A DNA stretch of 64,000 nucleotides from Patella vulgata (GCF_932274485.2 NC_065884.2:39389540-39453539); one strand, 5' to 3'. Counted from the stretch's first letter, positions 35,573 through 47,022 are shown. Made by a program: numbers and translations. The notes: generated from the sequence alone by a model not told the origin.

Positions 35573-35801
35573 AACCAGCGGCTGCCAGGCAGGATACGCC
35601 CACATTTTGCAAGAGATAGATAGTCTGGATAGAGAACAAGCTTAAAACAAAAACGATTTTTTGAACAATCAGGGGCCATAATTCAGAAAGTTATGGTCTG
35701 ACATGCACAAATATCAAAAGGGACTCAGATTTTTGAAATACAAAGATATGTTTTAAGTTTGATCAAAATCGGATAAAAATTGTGACCTAGAGGGTCCTTA
35801 A
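35573..35801 (+). mobile_element. Family A element, 5' piece, split by a hAT relic
   Basis: Normal 5' end (AACCAGCGGCTGCCAGGCAG, ATACGCCCACATTTTGC) and one monomer up to GTGACCTAGAGGGTCC. The next family A sequence, ACAATCTTGATATACCAG, resumes at about 39548 as if the interval were inserted. Confidence 0.65.
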
Positions 35802-36400
35802 CAGGGATGGGATTTCACCCGTATATTCCGGACTTGTCCGACGCTATTTTCCAATTGTCCAAAATTGTCCGACAGGGAATATGCCCAATCGGACATCAAG
35901 ACATGGTGAATAATATTCAAAATTCCAAAATTAATATAGTCTACTGAGTGTATAACTAACACTCAACCCGATTATCGTTGATAATACGCTGGATTGAATA
36001 GGTAATTAAGTGATCAAAATATTCATCATGTTGTACCGCCAAATACCTACCTTGATTAACTAGTTTATCTGCCTTAATCCTTTATCAGACAATTCATCAA
36101 TCCAATCCTGAACAGAAGTCATTGCTTCTCCTTTGTCGGGATATGTATCAGTCCAGTAAGAGTGATTACAAACTTAATCTACGTGATTGACCCATGATTT
36201 CCACATTTTGGATATTTTAATCTCCTTGATGTCGGCAGACAGCACGTAGAAATTAGTCATATACAGGCCACGAAATTTCAAATTTTGGCGTAACCAGAAA
36301 AATGGTTGCGGGTTTATGCTCTGCGTAACCATTTTCTTTGGTTACGCCAGATGATCATTGCGTAACCAATTGGTTACATAAAATGGTTGCGCTGTTTTCT

Positions 36401-38245
36401 TGTTTTATCCAGATTTAAATGGTGCTATTATTCATTTTCACTTGCAGTGAATGTATTTTTTAAAGAAATAACTTGACTAACTTTATTCTTTTATATTTAA
36501 TATTATATTAGGTTAAGTGTTAATGACTTTAATCCCATGGTGTCCCCATTTAAACAATATAACATTAGAAAAAAAATGTTCCACTTCACTAAATCCCTAC
36601 ATTTTAATAATGAGGGGAATCGGTTCCAAAAATTACTAATGGATTCTCGTTTTTATATCATATCTGACCTTCAAGATAGGTTGCCAGGCAACGAAACATA
36701 CAGCAGCTAACTCGTTCGGGCAGTCAACAAGAGTTGTCACATATTTTTACTTTTTTCGGTAATGAAACATTTATAATACATTAAAATCTGATTAAGAGTA
36801 ACAACTCATTAAGTAATTATCAGAAAACCATTAGAATTTGTTTGGTTTTTATAAAGTTTTGCCCCATGCTAACGTTTAATATAGGAAACTTTTAACATCA
36901 TGGATTTAGCTGTTCAAGTCATAAAAATTCATTGAAAATCAATATACTTGTTTGTCTCAAGACCTTACACTCTGTGTATGAATCTGAAGTCAATCGGATG
37001 ATAACTTTAGCTTCTAGAGGGTCACAAGGTTTTTAAAAGTGATCAAGGGCCATAACTTTGGCAGTAATTATCGGAAATCGTTGAAAATCAATACGATTCT
37101 TCGTCTCATGACCTCAAACACTCTGTATAAATTTAAAGTCAATCGGATATTAACTTTAGCCTCTAGAGCATTTACAAGATTTTTTGAAGTGATCAAGGGC
37201 CATAACTCTGGCAGTAATTATCGAAAATCGCTGTAAATGAATAAACTTCTTCGTCTCATGACCTTAAACACTGTGTATAAATTTAAACTCAATCGGATAT
37301 TAACTTTAGCCTCCACAAGATTTTTCAAAGTGATCAAGGGTCATAACTCTGGCAGTAATTATCGGAATCGCTGAAAATCAATAGACTTCTTCCTCTAATG
37401 ACCTTTAACACTGTGTATAAATTTAAAGTCAATCGGATATTAACTTTAGCCTCTAGAGAATTTACAAGATTTTTTGAAGTGATCAAGGGCCATAACTCTG
37501 GCAGTAATTATCGAAAATGGCTGAAAATGAATAAACTTCTTCGTCTCATGACCTTAAACACTGTGTATAAATTTAAACTCAATCGGATATTAACTTTGGC
37601 CTCTAGAGCGTCCATAAGATTTTTTGAAGTGATCAAGGGCCATAACTCTAGTAGTTATCAGAAATCGCTGAAAATCAATAGCCTTCTTCGTCTCATGACC
37701 TTAAACACTGTGTATAAATTTAAAGTCAATCAGATATTAACTTTAGCCTCTAGAGCGTCCACAAGCAATTGTGGACACCGGACCGACGGATCGCCGGACG
37801 GACGGACGGGGGCGACGACAATATACGACCACATTTCAATGTGGGCGTATAAAAAACCAGGAATGGTAGCTACCACATTGTTTTCGGTCACTGAAGACTA
37901 CATGCGTACTTCATGTTTTATCCAGATTTAAATGGTGCTATTATTCATTTTCACTTGCAGTGAATGTATTTTTTAAAGAAATAACTTGACTAACTTTATT
38001 CTTTTATATTTGATATTATATTAGGTTAAGTGTTAATGACTTTAATCCCACGGTGTCCCCATTTAAACAATATAACATTAGAAAAAAAATGTTCCACTTC
38101 ACTAAATCCCTACATTTTAATAATATGGGGAATCGGTTCCAAAAATTACTAATGGATTTTCATTTTTATATCATATCTGACCTTCAAAAACCAGGAATGG
38201 TAGCTACCACATTGTTTTCGGTCACTGAAGACTACATGCGTACTT
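36401..38245. repeat. 335 bp tandem duplication, one copy split by family B
   Basis: Unit 1 is 36401-36674 plus 37854-37911; unit 2 is 37912-38245. Both start TGTTTTATCCAGATTTAAAT and end ACTACATGCGTACTT. Unit 2 carries the empty site for the family B insertion. Confidence 0.85.
36675..37853 (+). mobile_element. Family B Helentron-like element with empty site nearby
   Basis: Head GATAGGTTGCCAGGCAACGA; core of about five 150 bp monomers (GTGATCAAGGGCCATAACTC, GACCTTAAACACTGTGTATA, TAGCCTCTAGAGCGTCCACA); then GGACGGACGGACGGGGGCG and the hairpin CCACATTTCAATGTGG, GTATAAAA. The unoccupied copy reads GACCTTCAAAAACCAGGAAT at about 38180-38199, so ends are fixed within the A-run and no target duplication is present. 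Long open frames across it reflect the 150-base (50-codon) period. Confidence 0.85.
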
Positions 38246-38449
38246 GTCACTTGCAATCATTCATCCAAGCACGTAGCATGCAATAGCCTCACTCATAGGT
38301 ATAGCGACTGATTGACAAACAGTATTTATTATAAACCTCGGCACTCTATACACAAAGTCTCAAAAGGAAACAGAATAGTTTGTTGTCATGAAATAATATT
38401 AAAATAGACAGGAGAGTAAAATCGTTTACATTATCACTCGAGCGATGCC

Positions 38450-38477
38450 GGGGGGGGGGGGGGAGGGGGGGGGAGGG
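38450..38477 (+). repeat. G-run, possible quadruplex
   Basis: Three to four long runs of G separated by single A residues. Similar shorter G-runs occur at 19546-19558 and 42025-42038. Confidence 0.6.
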
Positions 38478-38877
38478 CTTCAAAGTTGACGACATACATA
38501 CGGGTCATTGGTACTACAGCATGGCAATAGTGAAAACTGAAAGGAACATGTGTAGTAAATTCTTTGGAAATATAGCCGACATGTTAAATAGTCAAACTCA
38601 TTTCTCATTTTGTGTTTGAAAATCCAAAGGTACGTTTTCAAAATTTATGGCATAACCAATCATTTAAAGAATTAGGAGTGAGGGGCATTTTTAAATCAAC
38701 GTGCTTGCAACTGGTCAATAGCCTACGTGTTGTCAAAATACGTGGCCTGCATATATATCCTAATTGTACATAACACCCCAAATCAATATGTATCCGATAA
38801 CTCGTCTGCGATATCACTTCGGTGGAAGCGAGCATTAAATAAAGCTATTTCACACACACACATATCCGAAAAATACT

Positions 38878-39150
38878 GGGGGGTTGGATGGCTGAATGGT
38901 TAGCGTGCGCATGCTGTATCATAAAGTCTGTCATTGAGTCGACTGGCGTGGTTTCGAATCCCTGGTTGTACGTGACAAGGAGTAGGGTCGCCTGTCCAAC
39001 CTCGTGGGTTTTCTCCGGGTCCTCCGGTTTCCTCCCACTGCTAAAGACCCCTACGCGCAAGCGAATTATTGAAAAAAATTAAACCATATGTTAGTCCCAA
39101 AATGACCTAGTTTGTGTCGAGTGGACGTTAAACCCCATTTCTCTCTCTCT
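38878..39150 (+). mobile_element. SINE-1, full-length, 12 bp TSD
   Basis: Forward reference copy: head GGATGGCTGAATGGTTAGCG (A box) and GGTTTCGAATCCC (B box), body GGGTTTTCTCCGGGTCCTCC, then ACCATATGTTAGTCCC and a CT-rich tail. TSD CCGAAAAATACT at 38866-38877 and CCAAAAAATACT at 39151-39162 (one mismatch). Confidence 0.9.
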
Positions 39151-39547
39151 CCAAAAAATACTAGACATTGCTAACTCTGTTTCTGATCGCACGTTGTTAT
39201 AGCACTCGACAAACCTCGGCAGATTCCGTTACTCTACATCTAGCTTCGGCTGTATGACAGTAAGTGATGCGGCACCGGTTTACTTATTAGGAAAATTTGC
39301 CGGTTTTAAATAGAAGTTATCAAAATAGCGTCGTTCGAAGCGTCTTTAGAATTTTCAGAGCAAAGTTGTCCTTGTTTGAAGAAAATCTGATAAACTTGAA
39401 AGAAAAACAGATTCAGACTTGAACATACTGGTATGAAAAAACTGGAATCTGCTGCGGTTAGCCAAGTGGCGTTATAGTACGATAACTGAAAAGGAAGTAG
39501 AAATCTTGCGAGACGCGTGAAACAATGAAATGAATACGTGAAAAATT

Positions 39548-40108
39548 TCACAATCTTGATATACCAGATGTTTACACCATTTGCAAACAAGGGGCAAAAT
39601 TTTGTCCGAGTTTTTGTCTGATTTTCACAAAATTCAAACTCAACCATCATTAGGGTGTAACGGTGATGTACTAAAAAGGTTTTTGAAATCTGATAAAAAT
39701 TTTGACCTATAGATGGACCACAAGCTAAAAGCGCGATTTTTTGTACAATCAGGGGCCATAATTCAGGAAGTTACGATCTGATATGCGCGAATATCGAAAG
39801 GAACCAAGATCTTTAAGATACAAACATGCATTCCAAGTTTCATCAAAATCAGATGAAAATTGTGACCTCTAGAGGGTCCAAAACCTTTATATACATTTTT
39901 TTAAATCGAATAAAAACTGTGACCTCTAGAGGGACCACAAGCTAAAAGAGTGAATATCGAAATGAACCAAGATTTTCGGGTTATAAACATGCATTTCATA
40001 TATCATCAAAATCCGATCAAGCTAAAAACATGATTTTTTGTACAATCAGGGGCCATAATCCATGAAGTTATGGTCCGATACATGCCAATATCGAAAAGAA
40101 CCGAGATT
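39548..40108 (+). mobile_element. Family A element, internal piece
   Basis: Monomers with GGTGTAACGGTGATGTACTA, CAATCAGGGGCCATAATTCA and ATCGAAAGGAACCAAGATCT; no 3' end. Probably the continuation of the copy at 35573. Confidence 0.6.
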
Positions 40109-40114
40109 AGTCAA

Positions 40115-42000
40115 ATTGATCCACTCTGAACAGTGATTTTAGCGATTGAATTTTCGGCGTAGCCTCGGTCATCATTACTAAAGTTGGTACGATAAAAACA
40201 GTCTCGATTATCCATTTCATGATAATGTCTAATTAATAATTTAAATAACATTGCAGGCCTAAAAAAGACCTGCAATAGGCAGATTTAGCTCTTACATAAT
40301 GTATGTTTGGGTGATAATTGACATGGAATGACCCAAATCACACATTTTGAAAAAAATAAAAAAAATATTGAGATGGCATGCAACAAGAATGGCTTTAACA
40401 TATGTTGGAGACATTCGTACAAGATATATTCACACAAAGTTTCAGAATTTTAGGTGCTGATCTACCGGGTTCTTTCCGCTCGAAAATACGAGGCAATTTT
40501 GGAAAATTTTGGGTCTAAAACCATATTTGAGGCCAATTTTCTGGGAATCTAGTGAAGACTGATGCGTTCTCATATGTTTCTTATGTAGTACTACCAGCAA
40601 TCTCTGGATAGGCCAAAATATGGGTCTATATCTATTACCTTGTAGCTCCTGAAGCACTACAAAATCCAGAAAATATACAATTACACTAAATCAAATTGTT
40701 TTTGGTTTTCATGGCCAAGTAGCATGCAAACAATACCACTCACTTGTCATCTGATTGCAGATTCGTAATCTACACACAAAGTTCTCTAACACTACAAAAT
40801 TTGGTCTGTATATTTTTACTAGAAAGGTAAAGATAGGTTGCCAGGAAACGAAACATACGCCCACAGCAGCTATATCGTCCGGGCAGTCAACAAGTAATGA
40901 AACATTTATAATACATTAAAATCTGATTAAGAGTAACAACTCATTAAGTAATTATCAGAAAAACTTCAGAATTTGTTTGGTTTTTATAAAGTTCTGCCCC
41001 ATGCTAACGTTTAGTATACAAAACTTTTAACATCATGGATTTAGCTGTTCAAGTCATAAAGCTTCATTGAAAATCAATATACTGGTTCGTCTCAAGACCT
41101 TAAACACTGTGTATAAATTTAAAGTCAATCGAATATTAACTTTAGCCTCTAGAGCGTCCACAAGATTTTTCAAAGTGATCAAGGGCCATAAATCTGGCAA
41201 AAATTATCGGAAATCGCTGAAAATCAATAGAATTCTTCGCCTCATGACCTTAAACACTGTGTATCAATTTAAAGTCAATCGGATATTAACTTTAGCCTTT
41301 AGAGCGTCCACAAGATTTTTCAAGGTGATCAAGGGTCATAACTCTGGCAGTAATTATCAGAAATCGCTGAAAATCAATACGCTCTCTTCGTCTTATGACC
41401 ATAAACACTGTGTATAAATTTAAAGTCAATCGGATATTAATTTTGACCTCTAGAGCATCCACAAGATTTTTTGAAGTGATCAAGGGCCATAACTCTGGTA
41501 ATAATTATTGGAAATCATTGAAAATCAATAGGCTTCTTCGTCTCATGACCTTAAACACTGTGTATGAATTTGAAGTCAATCGGATATTAACTTGGACCTT
41601 TAAAGCGTCCACAAGATTTTTTGAAGTGATCAAGGGCCATAACTCTGGCAGTAATTATCGAAAATCGCTGAAAATCAATAGGCTTCTTCGTCTTGGATAT
41701 TAACTTTAGCCTATAGAGCGTCCACAAGCAATTAGCCTATAGAGCGTCCACAAGCAATTGTGGACGCCGGACGTAACGACAGACGGACGGATGGGGGCGA
41801 CAACAATATACAACCACATTTCAATGTGGGCGTATAAAAACAAGATATCTGAAACTCAAGTAAATTATTGATACATGTTTTGTTTCTAAAACTTATCGGT
41901 AACTCATGAAACTCAAATGCCTGTATCTCAGTCAATTTTTAAGCTACAGATCATAAATTTTGCCCAGTTTCTAATTTTTGCATATACAATAACATATATT
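40115..42000 (-). repeat. Repeat R1, second copy (inverted), split by family B
   Basis: Reverse complement of the 33.9-34.8 kb copy plus the end fragment seen at 3.3-3.7 kb. Shared blocks include TACTACCAGCAATCTCTGGA and AACTCATGAAACTCAAATGC. A family B element sits inside at 40832-41839. Confidence 0.65.
40832..41839 (+). mobile_element. Family B Helentron-like element in R1
   Basis: Head GATAGGTTGCCAGGAAACGA, ACATACGCCCACAGCAGC; about four 150 bp monomers; end with GACAGACGGACGGATGGGGG and the terminal ATGTGGGCGTATAAAAA. The empty site is the other R1 copy near 34041-34062 (reverse reads GGTAAAACTAAGATATCTG); here GGTAAA lies before and CAAGATATCTG after the element. Confidence 0.8.
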
Positions 42001-42417
42001 TTTTCCAGATTTTTTTTGAGGTGTTGGGGGGGGGGGGGCTATTTCCTAATTTTATGAAATTGACCCACTTGACATGGAATGACCTGTAAATTAATTCAAA
42101 GTTTATTATATGCTCCTGTCAGCGAAACAGATAAAAGTTTTTGGGAATAATTTTTTGTGAAACTTGACGGGATTGTTTGGCTAATCCCAATTTATGCATA
42201 GTTATTGCTCATGAATGCTTGAAAGCCTTCAAAATGCTTGTATTCATTACCTGGCAACACTATATGTGTTTATTTTTAAATTACATGACTAAGTAAAACA
42301 TCTCACCAGTCCCAATTTAGAATATTTGAAAAATATCTCGCCATCTGTGCTTAAAATGTATTATATATGATTGAATTGAATGATAGAAGGAATTGTAGCT
42401 GATAAACATCTATTTAC

Positions 42418-42556
42418 CATTATGAGCGATTGTTCTGGTTCTTTCTTCAGCACAATCTGCTGGTATGCCAAATACTTCTATATTTATATATGGATCTGTA
42501 ACATCTCCTTTGGCTGCAGAACCTTTAGGCTTTGGGAAATTTTGGCCACTTATTAT
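42418..42556 (-). CDS. PLCL: PLCL exon, start of C2 domain
   Basis: 139 bases, acceptor ATTACAG, donor GTAAAT. It encodes [40 protein letters not shown] and RTIAHN plus the first base of a glycine codon. PLC C2 domains start the same way (IISGQ.LPKP... D.YV.IEV.GIP.D). The upstream exon ends in ...ILHIK in phase 0. Confidence 0.95.
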
Positions 42557-42651
42557 CTGTAATTCAAAATTACCTCACATAATAGTACACTAGCATGATT
42601 CAACATCCCTTATTAAAATCAGTTTTTGAGGCATTTAGAGTTCAAATAATT

Positions 42652-42898
42652 AACCAGCGGCTGCCAGGCAGGATACGCCCACATTTTGCAATAGATGGAT
42701 AGAGAACAAGTTAAACAAAAAGTGATTTTTCGTACAATCAGGGGCCATAATTCAGGAAGTTACGATTCGATATGTGCAAATATCGAAAGGAATCAAGATC
42801 TTTGGGTTGTAAACTTACATTTCAAGTTTCATCAAAATCTGAAGAAAATTGTCACCTCTAGACGGTCCACAACCTTGATATACCATGTTTTTACGCTA
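42652..42898 (+). mobile_element. Family A element, 5' piece, split by a Tigger relic
   Basis: 5' end AACCAGCGGCTGCCAGGCAG, ATACGCCCACATTTTGC and about one and a half monomers, stopping at ACCATGTTTTTACGCTA. The continuation GTACGAGGGGCGGCCATTTT resumes near 44288. Confidence 0.75.
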
Positions 42899-44287
42899 CA
42901 GTAGAACTTGTATTAAGCAAGCACCCAAGGCAAATTTAAAAATGCTTGCTTAATGGAGGTGCTCTTTGACTAGAGGTATCCAATATTGCCCAACCCCTAC
43001 CACAAAAAATAAAGATATAGATTGCACATATTTTTTTATTCATGTAGTATAACAATAACAATACATGTACTTTTTATCTAGTTGTGAATTCAAAGTAGTC
43101 GTGTATACTTTTACCTTCATTTGATAACTGTATCACTTTGGCACATTCTTCAAGTGTCAAAACTTTTCGAGTAGGTGTAAGAACTTTAGGAGGCGTAGTA
43201 ATATTAGACATATTGATAAACAATGTCTTATCAATTCAGACTCTTTCTTATATATCATCATTGGCTTGGATATGAATAGACTATTGATTAATGGGTAAAA
43301 TTATCAGCTTGGGGTGTGAGTAAACTTGTTAATAGTGATAGTTAGTTCAAGCCAAGCGAGTAAATCGTGTCAAGATCAGTGACAGTTCAGTCTCGTTTGC
43401 TTAAGCGAGAACGTGATTCTCTGAGATTCTCCGAGATTCACTATGTTGTGCACGCTTAATCTAGTCGCGAATTCAAGGTAGTCGCGTATACATGTTTGTT
43501 TAGTAATACTGGATCTCTGGCCCCCAACTATTTTAGCGATTACGTGACCACTTTTACCTTCATTTGATAACTGTATCACTTTGACACGTTCTTCAAGAGA
43601 GAGAGAGAGAGAGAGAGAAAAATGCGGTTTAACGTCCACTCGACACAAACTAGGTCATTTCGGGACTAACATATGGTTTAATTTTATTTCAATAATTCGC
43701 GTGCGCGTAGGGGTCTTTAGCGATGGGAGGAAACCGGAGGACCTGGAGAAAACCCACGAGGTTGGACAGGCGACCCTACTCCTTGTCACGTACAACCGGG
43801 GATTCGAAACCACGCCAGTCGACTCAGTGACAGACTTTATGATACAGCACGCTAACCATTCAGCCATCCAACCCCCCGACACGTTCTTCAAGTGTCAAAA
43901 CTTTTCGAGTAGGTATAAGAACTTTACGAGGCGTAGTAATATTAGACATATTGATAAACAATGTCTTATCAATTCAGACTCTTTCTTATATATCATCATT
44001 GGCTTGGATATGAATAGAATATTGATTAATGGTTAAAATTATCAGCTTGGGGTGTGAGTAAACTTGTTAATTAGTGATAGTTAGTTCAAGCCAAGCGAGT
44101 AAATCGTGTCAAGAATAGTGACAGTTCAGTCTCGTTCGCTCAAGTGAGAACGTGATTCTCCGAGATTCACTATGATGTGCTCGCTTAATGGATGAAATAG
44201 CATGATCTGGGGCTAATATAGATGCCCGTTGCACGCGGTAAACAGGTGCGTGTTTAGTAGTGGTTAAATTACTTAAAAATCGCTCGG
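42899..44287 (-). mobile_element. Tigger/pogo relic with CENP-B-type HTH fragments
   Basis: Starts at a TA with CAGTAGAACTTGTATTAAGC and an internal GGTGCTCTTTGACTAGAGG region. On the minus strand it codes twice for the transposase N-terminus: MSNITTPPKVLTPTRKVLTL, then EECAKVIQLSNEGKS in one copy, and EERVKVIQLSNEGKSGHVIA, KIVGGQRSSITK in the other. This is the CENP-B/Tigger helix-turn-helix. The segment 43112-43377 is duplicated at 43551-44116 and a SINE-1 sits in the second copy. The DDE core and right TIR are missing or scrambled. Confidence 0.7.
43598..43877 (-). mobile_element. SINE-1, full-length, 15 bp TSD
   Basis: Reversed copy with a (GA)n tail, AAACCGGAGGACCTGGAG body and GCTAACCATTCAGCCATCC head. 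Perfect TSD GACACGTTCTTCAAG at 43583-43597 and 43878-43892. Confidence 0.92.
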
Positions 44288-44739
44288 GGGTACGAGGGGC
44301 GGCCATTTTGTTTGTCAGTTTTGGTCTGATTTTCACGAAATTCAAACTCGACCATTCTTAGGGTGTAACGGTGATATACTAAACATTTATTTAAATCGGA
44401 TAAAAATTAAGACCTCTATAGGGTCCACAAGGCAAAAACAGGATTTTTTGTACAATCAGGGGCCATAATTCAGGAAGTTACAATCCGATATGCGCGAACA
44501 TTGAAAGGATCCGAGATCTTTGGGTTATAAACTTACATTACAAGTTTCAACAAAATCAGATAAAAATTGTGACCTCTATAGGGTCCACAAGCTAAAAACG
44601 TGATTTTTCGTACAATTAGGGGCCATAATCCATGAAGTTTCGGTCCGATACATGCCAATATCGAAAGCAACCGAGATCTTTTGGAGATAAACCTATATTT
44701 CAAGTATATGTCCACATGAATATGTGAGTGCATAAAAAT
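44288..44739 (+). mobile_element. Family A element, 3' piece
   Basis: Monomers continue from GTACGAGGGGCGGCCATTTT to a diverged 3' end (TATGTCCACATGAATATGTG, CATAAAAATG); the ACGG tract is deleted. Confidence 0.7.
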
Positions 44740-45324
44740 GATTTAGAATTTTGAAAGAAAACATTTTAAACTATTGTTTGGTGATGATAACTGAAAAGCA
44801 ATAATTTCACCACTGGCTGCCATACATAGCCTATAGTTAAAATAAATGAATGCGACTTCTGACTGATTTTTCTGGCACCAGTCATGTACATTTCTAAAAT
44901 AAAATTGGAATGTGGGACATATTTCGATGGGGTCTACATCCAATATTGTTTACTATCATAACTTATACTACCATTGTGCCAAATTTGATGATTTTACCAC
45001 AAACCGCACAATTTAATACCTAATGAAGTTTTGCACAATTCTGCTGGACTGTAACATGCAGATTACAACAAATAATTGTCCTCTTTATAATTTGTAGCAT
45101 GTAAAATTATAAATACTTATTAGTTGATTCCAGGATAAAACACACTAAATAAACTTGAATAAATACCATCTTTGTTCAATCAAAGTACAAACATGTCTGT
45201 ACTGTTAATACAATTTGGAGGATATTATTTCAAATCCGTAATTTAATTTGAAAAAGAAACAGCCATTTTCATTCACGGTTTACAGTATGTGACCACAAAC
45301 TTTTCTTCAAGGATGTGGATTTAT
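44740..45324. other. Unassigned intron DNA
   Basis: AT-rich, no exon-like segment or recognised repeat. Confidence 0.4.
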
Positions 45325-45332
45325 ATTACTAC

Positions 45333-46669
45333 CAGTGATGGGATTTAACATGTATATTCCGGACTTGTCTGAATTTTTTTTCGAAACGCCCAAAATTGTC
45401 CGACCGGGAATATGCCCAATCGGACATCAAGACATGGTGAATAATATTCAAATTCCAAAATTAATATAGTGTACTGAGTGTATAACTACCGTGCAACCCC
45501 ATTATCGTTGATAATGGGCTGGATTGATTAGGTAATTAAGTGATCGACTATTTATCGTGTTATATCGTCTTACACACCTACCTTGATTAACTACTATTCT
45601 GCCTTGATTGGCTGAACTAATTCTTTATCGGACAAGTCATCAAATCAATCCTGAACAGAAGTCATTGCTTCTCCTTTGTCGGACGATATATCAAACCAAT
45701 AAGAGTGATTAGAAACTTAATCTGATTAACCCGTGATTTCTCCATTGTCTCACGTTTTAATCTCCTTTGTGTCGGACAATAACACGTAGAAATTAGTCAT
45801 ATATGTCACATATCCTGATAGTATATAACACCTCAAATCAACATACATTGTATCCGATAACTTGTCTGTGATATATTTTCGGTGGAAGCCGAAGTTAAAT
45901 AAAGATATTTCACACACATGGCGCTTATAGAGTTCAGTAATTAAAATGAAAGTACAAATCTCGCGAGACATGTGAAATTAAGAGATGTATACGTGCTGAA
46001 TCCAATACGCCTGATGTTCGAGAAAAGATTCTATTTTGATAGCATATTGTCGGATTTATGATCATATTTTGAAGGGGGTTTATGTCTTTAAATAAATAAA
46101 TAAACACGCTAAGAAATGTTGACAAATATTTCGATTGGAATGACGTAAGTAGTTAATTGTTTTAGACGATAGCGCGTGCTACAGTCGAATGCAATTATTT
46201 AGAAGTTGGTTACACTCGCTCATTAGGGCGTTGTTAACTACGGTTTACGGCCAAATAAATTTCGGGATGTCATTTTTTTACCTTCCGTATATAAATCGAA
46301 ACGGAGTATCAGACGAATGTCGGACTTTGCTGAAAAATGTACCGACGCATGACCCGAAAAATACGGTAATTTTGGGGGAGTTTGAAACAGATCGGCAGCA
46401 GTCGGCACGCTGCCAATTCTATAGTATTACGATGTCATGTAATTTTGTAGGAATATTATTGACATAAATTTGAATACCGTACGGGTTTTAAACATGAAAT
46501 ATAACGAGGTGCACCAATTTTTTTTTTACATATGAATTTGAATATATTTTGTTGACACATGATTCTTAATTGTGTTTTGAAAACGTCTGCTTAAATTACG
46601 GTAAGAGTTATGCCCCTTTATTTTCGGGAAAAAATGTCCGACATGAAATTTTTTGAAATCCCATCACTG
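45333..46669. mobile_element. hAT element, non-autonomous, 8 bp TSD
   Basis: TIRs CAGTGATGGGATTT at the left and AAATCCCATCACTG at the right, exact complements over 14 bp, with the CAGNG start typical of hAT. Perfect 8 bp TSD ATTACTAC at 45325-45332 and 46670-46677. 1337 bp; the longest open frame (46189-46467) shows no hAT transposase or zinc-finger motif that I recognise. Confidence 0.85.
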
Positions 46670-46832
46670 ATTACTACCCTACAAAACACTCTGATAACAC
46701 TTGTCCTTTGAGTCATGTGAGTAGGGAGTAGGAAATGCCTGTATGGCGGTATATTAAATTCAAAATTCTAACATGTAGTAATTTCTAAATTAAGACAATG
46801 TATAATCCAACTAATTTTTTTGTTCAGGGGGG

Positions 46833-47022
46833 GTGGGGTAGGTTGGATATGGCTGAATGGTTAGCATGTGTGCGTTGTATCATAAGATCTGTCATTGAGT
46901 CAACTGGCGTGATTTCGATTCCCCGGTTGTATGTGACAAGGAGTAGGTTTGCCTGTCCAACCACATGGGTTTTCTCCGGGTCCTCCAGTTTCCTCCTACA
47001 GCTAAAAATCCCTACGTCGAAC
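46833..47022 (+). mobile_element. SINE-1, 3'-truncated
   Basis: Head GGCTGAATGGTTAGCATGTG and GATTTCGATTCCCCGG, body GGGTTTTCTCCGGGTCCTCC; stops after AAAATCCCTACG, with the ACCATATGTTAGTCCC part and tail missing. Confidence 0.8.

Larger units (their letters stand above)
35802..39547 (+). mobile_element. hAT relic, disrupted by later insertions
   Basis: Starts CAGGGATGGGATTT, like the intact hAT end CAGTGATGGGATTT at 45333. Homologous blocks follow at 35812-36265 (ATCGGACATCAAGACATGGT, GAACAGAAGTCATTGCTTCT) and at 38740-38862 (ACCCCAAATCAATATGTATC), with fainter similarity near 39480. Between them lie a 335 bp tandem duplication, a family B element and a SINE-1. The 3' end was not found. Confidence 0.5.

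Noticed and set aside
37398-37931. 177-codon open frame (and similar ones at 5860-6378, 41067-41417 and 41395-41703)
   Set aside because: They are translations of the 150 bp family B monomers; the repeated peptide comes from the period being a multiple of three, and neither strand shows protein-like constraint.
38878-39150. tRNA gene call on the SINE head
   Set aside because: A- and B-box-like sequences are present, but the body, CT tail and TSD show a SINE copy, not a functional tRNA gene. The same holds for the SINE-2 heads.
42380-42562. Plus-strand 60-codon frame at the PLCL C2 exon
   Set aside because: Antisense shadow of the minus-strand exon 42418-42556.
46189-46467. 92-codon frame inside the hAT element
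   Set aside because: Considered as a transposase piece, but the visible sequence shows none of the hAT dimerisation or zinc-finger signatures.
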